Source: Calliopsis andreniformis (lineage: Eukaryota > Arthropoda > Insecta > Hymenoptera > Andrenidae). From it: 64,000 nt of DNA. Below, piece by piece: positions 12,601-26,250 of the stretch (position 1 is the first letter of the stretch; the number at the start of each line of letters is the position of its first letter). The notes under the pieces were generated by a model. That model ran no database searches, had not been told where the DNA came from, and saw only the letters and a list, made by a program, of their open reading frames with translations. A program made the position numbers and the translations under genes. Where the stretch lies: the NCBI RefSeq assembly GCF_051401765.1, contig NW_027480423.1:7440001-7504000 (forward strand), in the 5' to 3' direction.

Positions 12601-15600
12601 AACCAGTGTGAAAGTTATGGTCATTTCTATATTCCGAGCAACCTAGGCTTCACTCTAGGGTGGTGCTCCACCAGATCGAATAGTTAGGTCCTTAGAAGTC
12701 AACGCCAGAAGCATAAAATACGATATAAATACAACAGCTTTTCCTTGGTATAAAAGGAATAATTGCAAACAGTGTGAAAGTAATGGTCATTTCTACATTC
12801 CGAGCAACCTAGGCTTCACTCTAGGGCGTTGCTCCAACAGATTGAATAGTTAGGGCCTTAGAAGTCAACGCCCGAAGCATAAAATGCAATAAAAATACAA
12901 CAGTTTTTCCATCGTATAACAGGATTAATTGCAACCAGTTTGAAAGTGATGGTCATTTCTACGTTCCGGGCCACCTAGGCTTCACTCTAGGGCGCTGCTC
13001 CACTAGATTGAATAGCTAGGGCCATAGAAGTCAACGCCAAAAGCATAAAATACGATATAAATAAAACAGTTTTTCCATTGTAGAAAACGAATAATTGCAA
13101 CCAGTGTGAAAGTTATGGTCATTTCTATATTCCGAGCAACCTAGGCTTCACCCTAGGGCGTTGTTCCACCAGATCGAATAGTTAGGGCCTAGGAAGTGAA
13201 CGCCAGAAGCATAAAATACAATATAAATACAACAGTTTTTCCATCGTGTAAAACGCATAATTGCAACCAGTGTGAAAGCTATGGTCATTTCTACATTCCG
13301 AGCAAGCTAGGCTTCACTCTAGGGCGTAGCTCCGACAGATTGAATAGTAAGGTCCTTAGAAGTCAACGCCCGAAGCATAAAATGCAAAAAAAATACAACA
13401 GTTCTTCCACCGTACAACAGGATTAATTGCAACCAGTTTGAAAGTGATGGTCATTTCTGCGTTCCGGGCAACCTAGGCTTCACTCTAGGGCGTTGCTCCA
13501 CTAGATCGAATAGCTAGGGCCTTAGAAGTCAACGCCAGAAGCATAAAATACGATATAAATACAACAGCTTTTCCATCCTATAACAGGAGTTATTGCAACC
13601 TGCGTGAGAGTGAGGGTCATTTCTACGTTCCGGGCAACCTAGGCTTCACCCTAGGGCGTTGTTCCACCAGATCGAATAGTTAGGGCCTAACAAGTGAACG
13701 CCAGAAGCATAAAATACAATATAAATACAACAGTTTTTCCATCGTATAAATCGAATAATTGCAACCAGTGTGAATGTAATGGTCATTTCTACGTTCCAGG
13801 CAACCTAGGCTTCACTCTAGGGCGTTGCTTCACTAGATCGAATAGCTAGGGCCTTAGAAGCCAACGCCAGAAGCATAAAATACGATATAAATACAACAGC
13901 TTTTCCATCGTATAAAAGGAATAAATGCAAACAGTGTGAAAGTAATGGTCATTTCTACGTTCCGGGCAACCTAGGCTTCACTCTAGGGCGTTGCTCCACC
14001 AGAACAAACAGTTAGGGCCTTAGAAGTCAACGCCCGAAGCATAAAATACAAAATAAATAGAACAGTTTTTCCTTTGTATAAAACGAATAATTGCTACCAG
14101 TGTAAAAGTTATGGTCATTTCTACGTTCCGGGCAACCTAGGCTTCACCCTAGGGCGTTGTTCCACCACATCGAAAAGTTAGGGCCCAACAAGTGAACGCC
14201 AGAAGCATAAAATACAATAAAAATACAACAGTTTTTCCATCGTATAAATCGAATAATTGCAACCAGTGTGAATGTAATGGTCATTTCTACGTTCCGGGCA
14301 ACCTAGGCCTCACTCTAGGGCGTTGCTTCACTAGATCGAATAGCTAGGGCCTTAGAAGCCAACGCCAGAAGCATAAAATACGATATAAATACAACAGCTT
14401 TTCCATCGTATAAAAGGAATAAATGCAAACAGTGTGAAAGTAATGGACATTTCTACGTTCCGGGAAACCTAGGCTTCACTCTAGGGCGTTGCTCCACCAG
14501 AACAAACAGTTAGGGCCTTAGAAGTCAACGCCCGAAGCATAAAATACAAAATAAATAGAACAGTTTTTCCTTTGTATAAAACGAATAATTGCTACCAGTG
14601 TAAAAGTTATGGTCATTTCTACGTTCCGGGCAACCTAGGCTTCACCCTAGGGCGTTGTTCCACCACATCGAAAAGTTAGGGCCCAACAAGTGAACGCCAG
14701 AAGCATAAAATACAATAAAAATGCAACAGTTTTTCCATCGTATAAATCGAATAATTGCAACCAGTGTGAATGTAATGGTCATTTCTACGTTCCGGGCAAC
14801 CTAGGCCTCACTCTAGGGCGTTGCTCCACTAGATCGAATAGCTAGGGCCTTAGAAGCCAACGCCAGAAGCATAAAATACGATATAAATACAACAGCTTTT
14901 CCATCGTATAAAAGGTATAAATGCAAACAGTGTGAAAGTAATGGTCATTTCTACGTTCCGGGCAACCTAGGCTTCCCTCTCGGGCGCTGCTCCACTAGAT
15001 TGAATAGCTAGGGCCATAGAAGTCAACGCCAAAAGCATAAAATACGATATAAGTAAAACAGTTTTTCCATTGTAGAAAACGAATAATTGCAACCAGTGTG
15101 AAAGTTATGGTCATTTCTATATTCCGAGCAACCTAGGCTTCACCCTAGGGCGTTGTTCCACCAGATCGAATAGTTAGGGCCTAGGAAGTGAACGCCAGAA
15201 GCATAAAATACAATATAAATACAACAGTTTTTCCATCGTGTAAAACGCATAATTGCAACCAGTGTGAAAGCTATGGTCATTTCTACATTCCGAGCAACCT
15301 AGGCTTCACTCTAGGGCGTAGCTCCGACAGATTGAATAGTAAGGTCCTTAGAAGTCAACGCCCGAAGCATAAAATGCAAAAAAAATACAACAGTTCTTCC
15401 ATCGTACAACAGGATTAATTGCAACCAGTTTGAAAGTGATGGTCATTTCTACGTTCCGGGCAACCTAGGCTTCACTCTAGGGCGTTGCTCCACTAGATCG
15501 AATAGCTAGGGCCTTAGAAGTCAACGCCAGAAGCATAAAATACGATATAAATACAACAGCTTTTCCATCCTATAACAGGAGTTATTGCAACCTGTGTGAG

Positions 15601-16606
15601 AGTGATGGTCATTTCTACGTTCCGGGCAACCTAGGCTTCACCCTAGGGCGTTGTTCCACCAGATCGAATAGTTAGGGCCTAACAAGTGAACGCCAGAAGC
15701 ATAAAATACAATATAAATACAACAGTTTTTCCATCGTATAAATCGAATAATTGCAACCAGTGTGAATGTAATGGTCATTTCTACGTTCCAGGCAACCTAG
15801 GCTTCACTCTAGGGCGTTGCTTCACTAGATCGAATAGCTAGGGCCTTAGAAGCCAACGCCAGAAGCATAAAATACGATATAAATACAACAGCTTTTCCAT
15901 CGTATAAAAGGAATAAATGCAAACAGTGTGAAAGTAATGGTCATTTCTACGTTCCGGGCAACCTAGGCTTCACTCTAGGGCGTTGCTCCACCAGAACAAA
16001 CAGTTAGGGCCTTAGAAGTCAACGCCCGAAGCATAAAATACAAAATAAATAGAACAGTTTTTCCTTTGTATAAAACGAATAATTGCTACCAGTGTAAAAG
16101 TTATGGTCATTTCTACGTTCCAGGCAACCTAGGCTTCACCCTAGGGCGTTGTTCCACCAGATCGAATAGTTAGGGCCTAGGAAGTGAACGCCAGAAGCAT
16201 AAAATACAATATAAATACAACAGTTTTTCCATCGTGTAAAACGCATAATTGCAACCAGGTGTGAAAGCTATGGTCATTTCTACATTCCGAGCAACCTAGG
16301 CTTCACTCTAGGGCGTTGCTCCGACAGATTGAATAGTAAGGTCCTTAGAAGTCAACGCCCGAAGCATAAAATGCAATAAAAATACAACAGTTCTTCCATC
16401 GTACAACAGGATTAATTGCAACCAGTTTGAAAGTGATGGTCATTTCTACGTTCCGGGCAACCTAGGCTTCACTCTAGGGCGTTGCTCCACTAGATCGAAT
16501 AGCTAGGGCCTTAGAAGTCAACGCCAGAAGCATAAAATACGATATAAATACAACAGCTTTTCCATCCTATAACAGGAGTAATTGCAACCTGTGTGAGAGT
16601 GACGGT
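9641..16606 (+). repeat. Patchwork of re-used multi-monomer segments
   Basis: About 42 monomers without one dominant unit. A segment with CGCATAATTGC and an eight-A run (CAAAAAAAATAC) occurs four times. Its matching GAACGCCAGAAGC positions are near 10,872, 11,702, 13,196 and 15,188, with offsets of 830, 1,494 and 1,992 bp, all whole multiples of 166. About 10,840-11,520 corresponds to 13,164-13,844, both sharing the CCACCGTACAACAGG variant. Trimer repeats occupy about 13,573-14,970. About 12,152-12,860 repeats the 5,180-5,888 sequence. Open frames of 76 codons sit on the four copies but are discounted as by-products of the repeat. Confidence 0.75.
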
Positions 16607-18215
16607 CATTTGTACGTTCCAGGCAACCTAGGCTTCACTCTAGGGCGTTGCTCTACCAGATCGAATTGTTAGGGCCTAAGAAGTGAACGCCAGAAGCATA
16701 ATATACAATATAAATATAACAGTTTTTCCATTGTATAAAACGAATAATAGCAATCAGTGTGAAAGTTGTGGTCATTTCTACGTTCCGGGCAACCTAGGCT
16801 TCACTCTAGGGCGTTGTTCTACCAGATCGAATTGTTAGGGCCTAAGAAGTGAACGCCAGAAGCATAATATACAATATAAATACAACTGCTTTTCCATCGT
16901 ACAAAATGAATAATTGCCAACAGTGTGAAAGTAATGGTCATATCTACGTTCCGGGCAACCTAGGCTTCACTCTAGGGCATTGCTCCACTAGATCGAATAG
17001 TTAGGGCCTAAGAAGTGAACGCCAGAAGCATAAAATTCAATAAAGATGCAACAGTTTTACCATCGTATAAAACGAATAATTGCAACCAGTGTGAAAGCTA
17101 TGGTCATTTCTAAATTCCGAGCAACCTAGGCTACACTCTATTGCGTTGCTCCAGCAGATTGAATAGTTAGGGCCTAAGAAGTGAACGCCAGAAGCATAAA
17201 ATTCAATATAAATACAACAGTTTTTCCATCATATAAAACGAGTAATTGCAACCAGTATGAAAGTTACGGTCATTTCTACTTTCCAGGCAACCTACGCTAC
17301 ACACTAGGGCGTTGCTCCAACAGATTGAAGAGTCAGGGCCTTATAAGTCAACGCCCGAAGCATAAAATGCAATAAAAATACAACAGTTTTTCCATCGTAT
17401 AACAGGATTAATTGCAACCAGTTTGAATGTGATGGTCTTTTCTACGTTCCGGGCAACCTAGGCTTCACTCTAGGGCGTTGCTCCACTAGATCGAATAGTT
17501 AGGGCCTAAGAAGTCAACGCCAGAAGCATAAAATACGATATAAATTCAACAGCTTTTCCATCGTATAAAACGAATAATTGCTACCAGTGTAAAAGTTATG
17601 GTCATTTCTACGTTCCGGGCAACCTAGGCTCCACCATAGGGAGTTGTTCCACCAGATCGAATAGTTAGGGCCTAAGAAGTGAACGCCAGAAGCATAAAAT
17701 ACAATATAAATACAACAGTTTTACCATCGTATAAAACGAATAATTGCAGCCAGTGTGAAGGTTATGGTCATTTCTACATTCCGAGCAACCTAGGCTTCAC
17801 TCTAGGGCGTTGCTCCAACAGATTGAATAGTTAGGGCCTTAGAAGTCAACGCACAAAGCATAAAATGCAATAAAAATACAACAGTTTTTCCATCGTTTAA
17901 CAGGATTAATTGCAACCAGTTTGAAAGTGATGGTCATTTCTACGTTCCGGGCAACCTAGGCTTCACTCTAGGGCGTTGCTCCACTAGATCGAATAGTTAG
18001 GGCCATAGAAGTCAACGCCAGAAGCATAAAATACGATATAAATACAACAGCTTTTCCATCGTATAAAAGGAATAATTGCAAGCAGTGTGAAAGTAATGGT
18101 CATTTCTACGTTCCGGGCAACCTAGGCTTCACTCTAGGGCGTTGCTCCACCAGATCAAACAGTTAGGGCCTTAGAAGTCAACGCCCGAAGCATAAAATAC
18201 AAAATAAATAGAACA
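16607..18215 (+). repeat. Segment S, copy 1
   Basis: It starts with the CATTTGTACGTTCCAGG monomer and contains in order: two AATAATAGCAATCAG-type monomers, a CATATCTACG monomer, an AAAGATGCAACAGTTTTACC monomer, CTATTGCGTTGC, and GATGGTCTTTTCTACG. The start string returns at 19,098, 21,089 and 27,063, and in shortened copies at 24,408 and 30,216. Copy 1 matches copy 3 for about 1,608 bp. The ~520 bp just before it (about 16,080-16,606) are repeated at about 18,240-18,765, an offset of 2,159 bp. Confidence 0.8.
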
Positions 18216-19097
18216 GTTTTTCCTTTGTATAAAACGAATAATTGCTACCAGTGTAAAAGTTATGGTCATTTCTACGTTCCAGGCAACCTAGGCTTCACCC
18301 TAGGGCGTTGTTCCACCAGATCGAATAGTTAGGGCCTAGGAAGTGAACGCCAGAAGCATAAAATACAATATAAATACAACAGTTTTTCCATCGTGTAAAA
18401 CGCATAATTGCAACCAGGTGTGAAAGCTATGGTCATTTCTACATTCCGAGCAACCTAGGCTTCACTCTAGGGGGTTGCTCCGACAGATTGAATAGTAAGG
18501 TCCTTAGAAGTCAACGCCCGAAGCATAAAATGCAATAAAAATACAACAGTTCTTCCATCGTACAACAGGATTAATTGCAACCAGTTTGAAAGTGATGGTC
18601 ATTTCTACGTTCCGGGCAACCTAGGCTTCACTCTAGGGCGTTGCTCCACTAGATCGAATAGCTAGGGCCTTAGAAGTCAACGCCAGAAGCATAAAATACG
18701 ATATAAATACAACAGCTTTTCCATCCTATAACAGGAGTAATTGCAACCTGTGTGAGAGTGACGGTCATTTCTACGTTCCGGGCAACCTAGGCTTCACCCT
18801 AGGGCGTTGTTCCACCACATCGAAAAGTTAGGGCCTAACAAGTGAACGCCAGAAGCATAAAATACAATAAAAATACAACAGTTTTTCCATCGTATAAATC
18901 GAATAATTGCAACCAGTGTGAATGTAATGGTCATTTCTACGTTCCGGGCAACCTAGGCCTCACTCTAGGGCGTTGCTCCACTAGATCGAATAGCTAGGGC
19001 CTTAGAAGCCAACGCCAGAAGCATAAAATACGATATAAATACAACAGCTTTTCCATCGTATAACAGGAATAATTGCAACCCGTGTGAAAGTGATGGT
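18216..19097 (+). repeat. Linker monomers between S copies 1 and 2
   Basis: The first ~550 bp repeat 16,080-16,606, including the 1-bp insertion that makes ACCAGGTGTG (16,260 and 18,419). The rest (about 18,765-19,040) is of the AAGCCAACG trimer type found at 7.0-7.6 kb and 13.8-15.9 kb. No non-satellite sequence is present. Confidence 0.75.
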
Positions 19098-20465
19098 CAT
19101 TTGTACGTTCCAGGCAACCTAGGCTTCACTCTAGGGCGTTGCTCTACCAGATCGAATTGTTAGGGCCTAAGAAGTGAACGCCAGAAGCATAATATACAAT
19201 ATAAATATAACAGTTTTTCCATTGTATAAAACGAATAATAGCAATCAGTGTGAAAGTTGTGGTCATTTCTACGTTCCGGGCAACCTAGGCTTCACTCTAG
19301 GGCGTTGTTCTACCAGATCGAATTGTTAGGGCCTAAGAAGTGAACGCCAGAAGCATAATATACAATATAAATACAACTGCTTTTCCATCGTACAAAATGA
19401 ATAATTGCCAACAGTGTGAAAGTAATGGTCATATCTACGTTCCGGGCAACCTAGGCTTCACTCTAGGGCATTGCTCCACTAGATCGAATAGTTAGGGCCT
19501 AAGAAGTGAACGCCAGAAGCATAAAATTCAATAAAGATGCAACAGTTTTACCATCGTATAAAACGAATAATTGCAACCAGTGTGAAAGCTATGGTCATTT
19601 CTAAATTCCGAGCAACCTAGGCTACACTCTATTGCGTTGCTCCAGCAGATTGAATAGTTAGGGCCTAAGAAGTGAACGCCAGAAGCATAAAATTCAATAT
19701 AAATACAACAGTTTTTCCATCATATAAAACGAGTAATTGCAACCAGTATGAAAGTTACGGTCATTTCTACTTTCCAGGCAACCTACGCTACACACTAGGG
19801 CGTTGCTCCAACAGATTGAAGAGTCAGGGCCTTATAAGTCAACGCCCGAAGCATAAAATGCAATAAAAATACAACAGTTTTTCCATCGTATAACAGGATT
19901 AATTGCAACCAGTTTGAATGTGATGATCTTTTCTACGTTCCGGGCAACCTAGGCTTCACTCTAGGGCGTTGCTCCACTAGATCGAATAGTTAGGGCCTAA
20001 GAAGTCAACGCCAGAAGCATAAAATACGATATAAATTCAACAGCTTTTCCATCGTATAAAACGAATAATTGCTACCAGTGTAAAAGTTATGGTCATTTCT
20101 ACGTTCCGGGCAACCTAGGCTCCACCCTAGGGAGTTGTTCCACCAGATCGAAAGTTAGGGCCTAAGAAGTGAACGCCAGAAGCATAAAATACAATATAAA
20201 TACAACAGTTTTACCATCGTATAAAACGAATAATTGCAGCCAGTGTGAAGGTTATGGTCATTTCTACATTCCGAGCAACCTAGGCTTCACTCTAGGGCGT
20301 TGCTCCAACAGATTGAATAGTTAGGGCCTTAGAAGTCAACGCACAAAGCATAAAATGCAATAAAAATACAACAGTTTTTCCATCGTTTAACAGGATTAAT
20401 TGCAACCAGTTTGAAAGTGATGGTCATTTCTACGTTCCGGGCAACCTAGGCTTCACTCTAGGGCG
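19098..20465 (+). repeat. Segment S, copy 2
   Basis: It matches copy 1 at an offset of 2,491 bp for about 1.37 kb. The offset falls to 2,489 after a 2-bp deletion at about 20,151 (ATCGAAAGTTAG in place of ATCGAATAGTTAG). It leaves copy 1 in the CTCCACCAGATCAAACAG monomer at about 20,465. One private substitution is GATGATCTTTTC near 19,921. Confidence 0.8.
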
Positions 20466-20930
20466 TTGCTCCACCAGATCAAACAGTTAGGGCCTTAGAA
20501 GTCAACGCCCGAAGCATAAAATACAAAATAAATAGAACAGTTTTTCCATTGTATAAAACGAATAATTGCTACCAGTGTAAAAGTTATGGTCATTTCTACG
20601 TTCCGGGCAACCTAGGCTTCACCCTAGGGCGTCGTTCCACCAGATCGAATAGTTAGGGCCTAAGAAGTGAACGCCAGAAGCATAAAATACAATATAAGTA
20701 CAACAGATTTTCCATCATATAAAACGAATAATTGCAACCAGTGTGAAAGCTATGGTCATTTCTACATTCCGAACAACCTAGGCTTCACTCTAGGGCGTTG
20801 CTCCAACAGATTGAAAAGTCAGGGCCTTATAAGTCAACGCCCGAAGCATAAAATGCAATAAAAATACAACAGTTTTTCCATCGTATAACAGGATTAATTG
20901 CAACCAGTATGAAAGTTCTGGTCATTTCTA
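20466..20930 (+). repeat. Linker monomers before the large duplication
   Basis: About three monomers, repeated at about 22,624-23,053 with an offset of 2,158 bp (13 x 166). Markers are GTCGTTCCACCAG and CAACAGATTTTCC. Only satellite sequence is seen. Confidence 0.7.
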
Positions 20931-23900
20931 CGTTCCGGGCAACATAGGCTTCACTCTATGTTGTTTTTCCTCCACATCGAATAGCTACGGCCGCAGAAGT
21001 CAACGCCTGAAGCATAAAATGCAATAAAAATACAACAGTCTTTCCATCCTATAACAGGAATAATTGCAACCCGTGTGAAAGTGATGGTCATTTGTACGTT
21101 CCAGGCAACCTAGGCTTCACTCTAGGGCGTTGCTCTACCAGATCGAATTGTTAGGGCCTAAGAAGTGAACGCCAGAAGCATAATATACAATATAAATATA
21201 ACAGTTTTTCCATTGTATAAAACGAATAATAGCAATCAGTGTGAAAGTTGTGGTCATTTCTACGTTCCGGGCAACCTAGGCTTCACTCTAGGGCGTTGTT
21301 CTACCAGATCGAATTGTTAGGGCCTAAGAAGTGAACGCCAGAAGCATAATATACAATATAAATACAACTGCTTTTCCATCGTACAAAATGAATAATTGCC
21401 AACAGTGTGAAAGTAATGGTCATATCTACGTTCCGGGCAACCTAGGCTTCACTCTAGGGCATTGCTCCACTAGATCGAATAGTTAGGGCCTAAGAAGTGA
21501 ACGCCAGAAGCATAAAATTCAATAAAGATGCAACAGTTTTACCATCGTATAAAACGAATAATTGCAACCAGTGTGAAAGCTATGGTCATTTCTAAATTCC
21601 GAGCAACCTAGGCTACACTCTATTGCGTTGCTCCAGCAGATTGAATAGTTAGGGCCTAAGAAGTGAACGCCAGAAGCATAAAATTCAATATAAATACAAC
21701 AGTTTTTCCATCATATAAAACGAGTAATTGCAACCAGTATGAAAGTTACGGTCATTTCTACTTTCCAGGCAACCTACGCTACACACTAGGGCGTTGCTCC
21801 AACAGATTGAAGAGTCAGGGCCTTATAAGTCAACGCCCGAAGCATAAAATGCAATAAAAATACAACAGTTTTTCCATCGTATAACAGGATTAATTGCAAC
21901 CAGTTTGAATGTGATGGTCTTTTCTACGTTCCGGGCAACCTAGGCTTCACTCTAGGGCGTTGCTCCACTAGATCGAATAGTTAGGGCCTAAGAAGTCAAC
22001 GCCAGAAGCATAAAATACGATATAAATTCAACAGCTTTTCCATCGTATAAAACGAATAATTGCTACCAGTGTAAAAGTTATGGTCATTTCTACGTTCCGG
22101 GCAACCTAGGCTCCACCCTAGGGAGTTGTTCCACCAGATCGAATAGTTAGGGCCTAAGAAGTGAACGCCAGAAGCATAAAATACAATATAAATACAACAG
22201 TTTTACCATCGTATAAAACGAATAATTGCAGCCAGTGTGAAGGTTATGGTCATTTCTACATTCCGAGCAACCTAGGCTTCACTCTAGGGCGTTGCTCCAA
22301 CAGATTGAATAGTTAGGGCCTTAGAAGTCAACGCACAAAGCATAAAATGCAATAAAAATACAACAGTTTTTCCATCGTTTAACAGGATTAATTGCAACCA
22401 GTTTGAAAGTGATGGTCATTTCTACGTTCCGGGCAACCTAGGCTTCACTCTAGGGCGTTGCTCCACTAGATCGAATAGCTAGGGCCATAGAAGTCAACGC
22501 CAGAAGCATAAAATACGATATAAATACAACAGCTTTTCCATCGTATAAAAGGAATAATTGCAAGCAGTGTGAAAGTAATGGTCATTTCTACGTTCCGGGC
22601 AACCTAGGCTTCACTCTAGGGCGTTGCTCCACCAGATCAAACAGTTAGGGCCTTAGAAGTCAACGCCCGAAGCATAAAATACAAAATAAATAGAACAGTT
22701 TTTCCATTGTATAAAACGAATAATTGCTACCAGTGTAAAAGTTATGGTCATTTCTACGTTCCGGGCAACCTAGGCTTCACCCTAGGGCGTCGTTCCACCA
22801 GATCGAATAGTTAGGGCCTAAGAAGTGAACGCCAGAAGCATAAAATACAATATAAATACAACAGATTTTCCATCATATAAAACGAATAATTGCAACCAGT
22901 GTGAAAGCTATGGTCATTTCTACATTCCGAACAACCTAGGCTTCACTCTAGGGCGTTGCTCCAACAGATTGAAAAGTCAGGGCCTTATAAGTCAACGCCC
23001 GAAGCATAAAATGCAATAAAAATACAACAGTTTTTCCATCGTATAACAGGATTAATTGCAACCAGTTTGAATGTGATGGTCTTTTCTACGTTCCGGGCAA
23101 CCTAGGCTTCACTCTAGGGCGTTGCTCCACTAGATCGAATAGTTAGGGCCTAAGAAGTCAACGCCAGAAGCATAAAATACGATATAAATTCAACAGCTTT
23201 TCCATCGTATAAAACGAATAATGGTAACCAGTGTGAAAGTTATGGTCATTTCTACGTTCCGGTCAACCTAGGCTTCACTCTAGGACGTTGCTCCACCAGA
23301 TCGAATAGCTAGGGACTTAGAATTTAACGCCAGAAGGATAAAATGCAATATAAGTACAACAGTTTTTTCATCGTATAAAATGAATAATTGCAGACATTGT
23401 GAAAGTAATGGTCATTTCTACGTTCCGGTCAACCTAGGCGTCACTCTAGGGCGTTGCTCCACCACGTCTAATAGCTACGGCCTTAGAAGTCAACGCCAGG
23501 AGCATAAAATACAACATAAATACAACAGCTTTTCCATCGTATAAAATGAATAACTGCAAACACTGTGCAAGTAATGGTCATTTCTACGTTCCGGGCAACC
23601 TAGGCTGCACTCTAGGGTGTTGCTCCACCAGATGGAATAGCTAGGGCCTTAGAAGTGAACGCCCGAAGCATAAAATGCAAAATAAATATAACTGCTTTTC
23701 CATCGTACGAAACGAATAACAGCAACCAGTCTGAAAGTACTGGTCATTTCTACGTTCCGGGTAACCTAGGTTTCACACTAGGGCGTTGCTCCACCAGACC
23801 GAATAGCCAGGGACTTAGAATTCAACGCCAGAAGGATAAAATACAATATAAGTCCACAGTTTTTCCATCGTATGAAATGAATAATTGCAGACATTGTGAA

Positions 23901-24465
23901 AGTAATGGTCATTTCTACGTTCCGGGTTACCTAGGTTTCACACTAGGGCGTTGCTCCACCAGACCGAATAGCCAGGGACTTAGAATTCAACGCCAGAAGG
24001 ATAAAATACAATATAAATACAACAGTTTTTCCATCATATAAAACGAATAATTGCAACCAGTATGAAAGTTCTGGTCATTTCTACGTTCCGGGCAGCCTAG
24101 GCTCCACTCTATGGCGCTCTTCCACCACATCGAATAGCTACGGCTTCAGAAGTCAACGCCTGAAGCATAAAATACAATAAAAATACAACAGTCTTTCCAT
24201 CCTATATCAGGAATAATTGCAACCCGTGTGAAAGTGATGGTCATTTCTACGTTCCGGGCAACATAGGCTTCACTCTATGGCGTTTTTCCTCCACATCGAA
24301 TAGCTACGGCCGCAGAAGTCAACGCCTGAAGCATAAAATGCAATAAAAATACAACAGTCTTTCCATCCTATAACAGGAATAATTGCAACCCGTGTGAAAG
24401 TGATGGTCATTTGTACGTTCCAGGCAACCTAGGCTTCACTCTAGGGCGTTGCTCTACCAGATCGA
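20931..24465 (+). repeat. Segmental duplication D, left copy (~3.5 kb)
   Basis: This stretch is near-identical to 26,904-30,273. The offset is 5,974 bp in the first part (21,001 to 26,975; 21,089 to 27,063). It is 5,808 bp in the second part (24,031 to 29,839; 24,408 to 30,216). The 166-bp change means the right copy lacks exactly one monomer. It contains S copy 3 (21,089-22,697). It also holds a five-monomer block (about 23,596-24,465) in which two adjacent monomers with ACCGAATAGCCAGGGACTTA are almost identical and one is 165 bp. Confidence 0.88.
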
Positions 24466-26250
24466 AAAGTTAGGGCCTAACAAGTGAACGCCAGAAGCAT
24501 AAAATACAATAAAAATACAACAGTTTTTCCATCGTATAAATCGAATAATTGCAACCAGTGTGAATGTAATGGTCATTTCTACGTTCCGGGCAACCTAGGC
24601 CTCACTCTAGGGCGTTGCTCCACTAGATCGAATAGCTAGGGCCTTAGAAGCCAACGCCAGAAGCATAAAATACGATATAAATACAACAGCTTTTCCATCG
24701 TATAAAAGGTATAAATGCAAACAGTGTGAAAGTTATGGTCATTTCTACGTTCCGGGCAACCTAGGCTTCACTCTAGGGCGTTGCTCCACCAGATCAAACA
24801 GTTAGGGCCTTAGAAGTCAACGCCCGAAGCATAAAATACAAAATAAATAGAACAGTTTTTCCATTGTATAAAACGGATAATTGCTACCAGTGTAAAAGTT
24901 ATGATCATTTCTACGTTCCGGGCAACCTAGGCTTCACTCTACGGCGTTGTTGCACCAGATCGAATAGTTAGGGCCTAAGAAGTCAACACCAGAAGAATAA
25001 AATACAAAATAAATACAACAGCCTTTACACCGTGTAAAACGAATAATTGCAACCTGTGTGAAGGTTATGGTCATATCTACGTTCCGGGCAACCTAGGCTT
25101 CACTGTAGGGCGTTGCTCCACCAGATCGAAGTGTTAGGGCCTAAGAAATCAACACCCGAAGCATAAAATGCAATAAAAATACAACAGTTTTTCCATCGTA
25201 TAACAGGATAAATTGCAACCCGTTTGAAAGTGATGGTCATTTCTACGTTCCGGGCAACCTAGGTTTCACTCTAGGGCGTTGCTCCACTAGATCGAATAGC
25301 TAGGGCCACAGAAGTCAACGCCAGAAGCATAAAATGCGATATAAATACAACAGCTTTTCCATCGTATAAAAGGAATAATTGCAAACAGTGCGAAAGTAAT
25401 GGCCATTTCTACGTTCCGGGCAACCTAGGCTTCACCCTAGGGCGTTGCTCCACCAGATTAAACAGTTAGGGCCTTAGAAGTCAACGCCCGAAGCATAAAA
25501 TACGATATAAATACAACAGCTTTTGCATCGTATAAAAGGAATAATTGCAAACAGTGTGGAAGTAATAGTCATTTCTATAGTCTGAGCAACCTAGGCTTCA
25601 CCCAAGGGCGTTGCTCCACCAGATCACACAGATAGGTCCTTAGATGTCAACGCCAGAAGCATACAATACGATATAAATACAACAGCTTTTCCATGGTATA
25701 ACAGGATTAATTGCAACCAGTTTGAAAGTGATGGTCATTTCGACGTTCCGGGCAGCCTAGACTTCACTCTAGGGCGCTGCTCCACTAGATCGAATAGCTA
25801 GGGCCTTAGAAGACAACGCCAGAGGCATAAAATACAATATAAATACAACAGCTTTTCCATTGTATAAAACGAATAATTGCTACCAGTGTAAAAGTTATGG
25901 TCATTTCTACGTTCCGGGCAACCTAGGCTTCACTCTAGGACGTTGCTCCACCAGATCGAATAGTTAGGGCCTATGAAGTCAACGCCAGAAGCATAAAATA
26001 CGATATAAATACAACAGATTTTCCATCGTATAAAAGGAATAATTGCAAACAGTGTGAAGGTAATGGTATGTTCTACGTTCCGGGCAACCTAGGCTTCACT
26101 CTAGGGCGGTGCTCCACCAGATCAAATAGTTACGGCCTAAGAAGTCAGCGCCAGAAGCATAAATTACAATATAAGTACAACAGCTTTTCCATCGTATAAA
26201 ATGAATGATTGCGAACATTGTGAAAGTAATGGTCATTTCTACGTTCCGGG
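24466..26250 (+). repeat. Segment copied from the 7.4-10.4-kb region, plus diverged monomers
   Basis: The stretch 24,463 to about 25,150 aligns with 7,365 to about 8,050 at an offset of exactly 17,098 bp (103 x 166). It shares CGAAAAGTTAG, AAAAGGTATAAATGC and CTCTACGGCGTTG. About 25,153-25,690 aligns with about 9,880-10,418 at an offset of 15,272 bp (92 x 166). It shares CACCCAAGGGCG and CCTTAGATGTCAACG. Eleven monomers present at 8.05-9.88 kb are thus missing. The remainder (25,690-26,250) is more individual and includes CATTTCGACGTTCCGGG near 25,736. Confidence 0.75.

Noticed and set aside
25730..25755. CENP-B-box-like string TTCGACGTTCCGGG (also on the minus strand near 36,432-36,445)
   Set aside because: The known box needs TTCG, four bases, A, two bases, then CGGG. 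Here the spacing is one base short and the central A is absent; ordinary monomers (TTCTACGTTCCGGG) match even less well.
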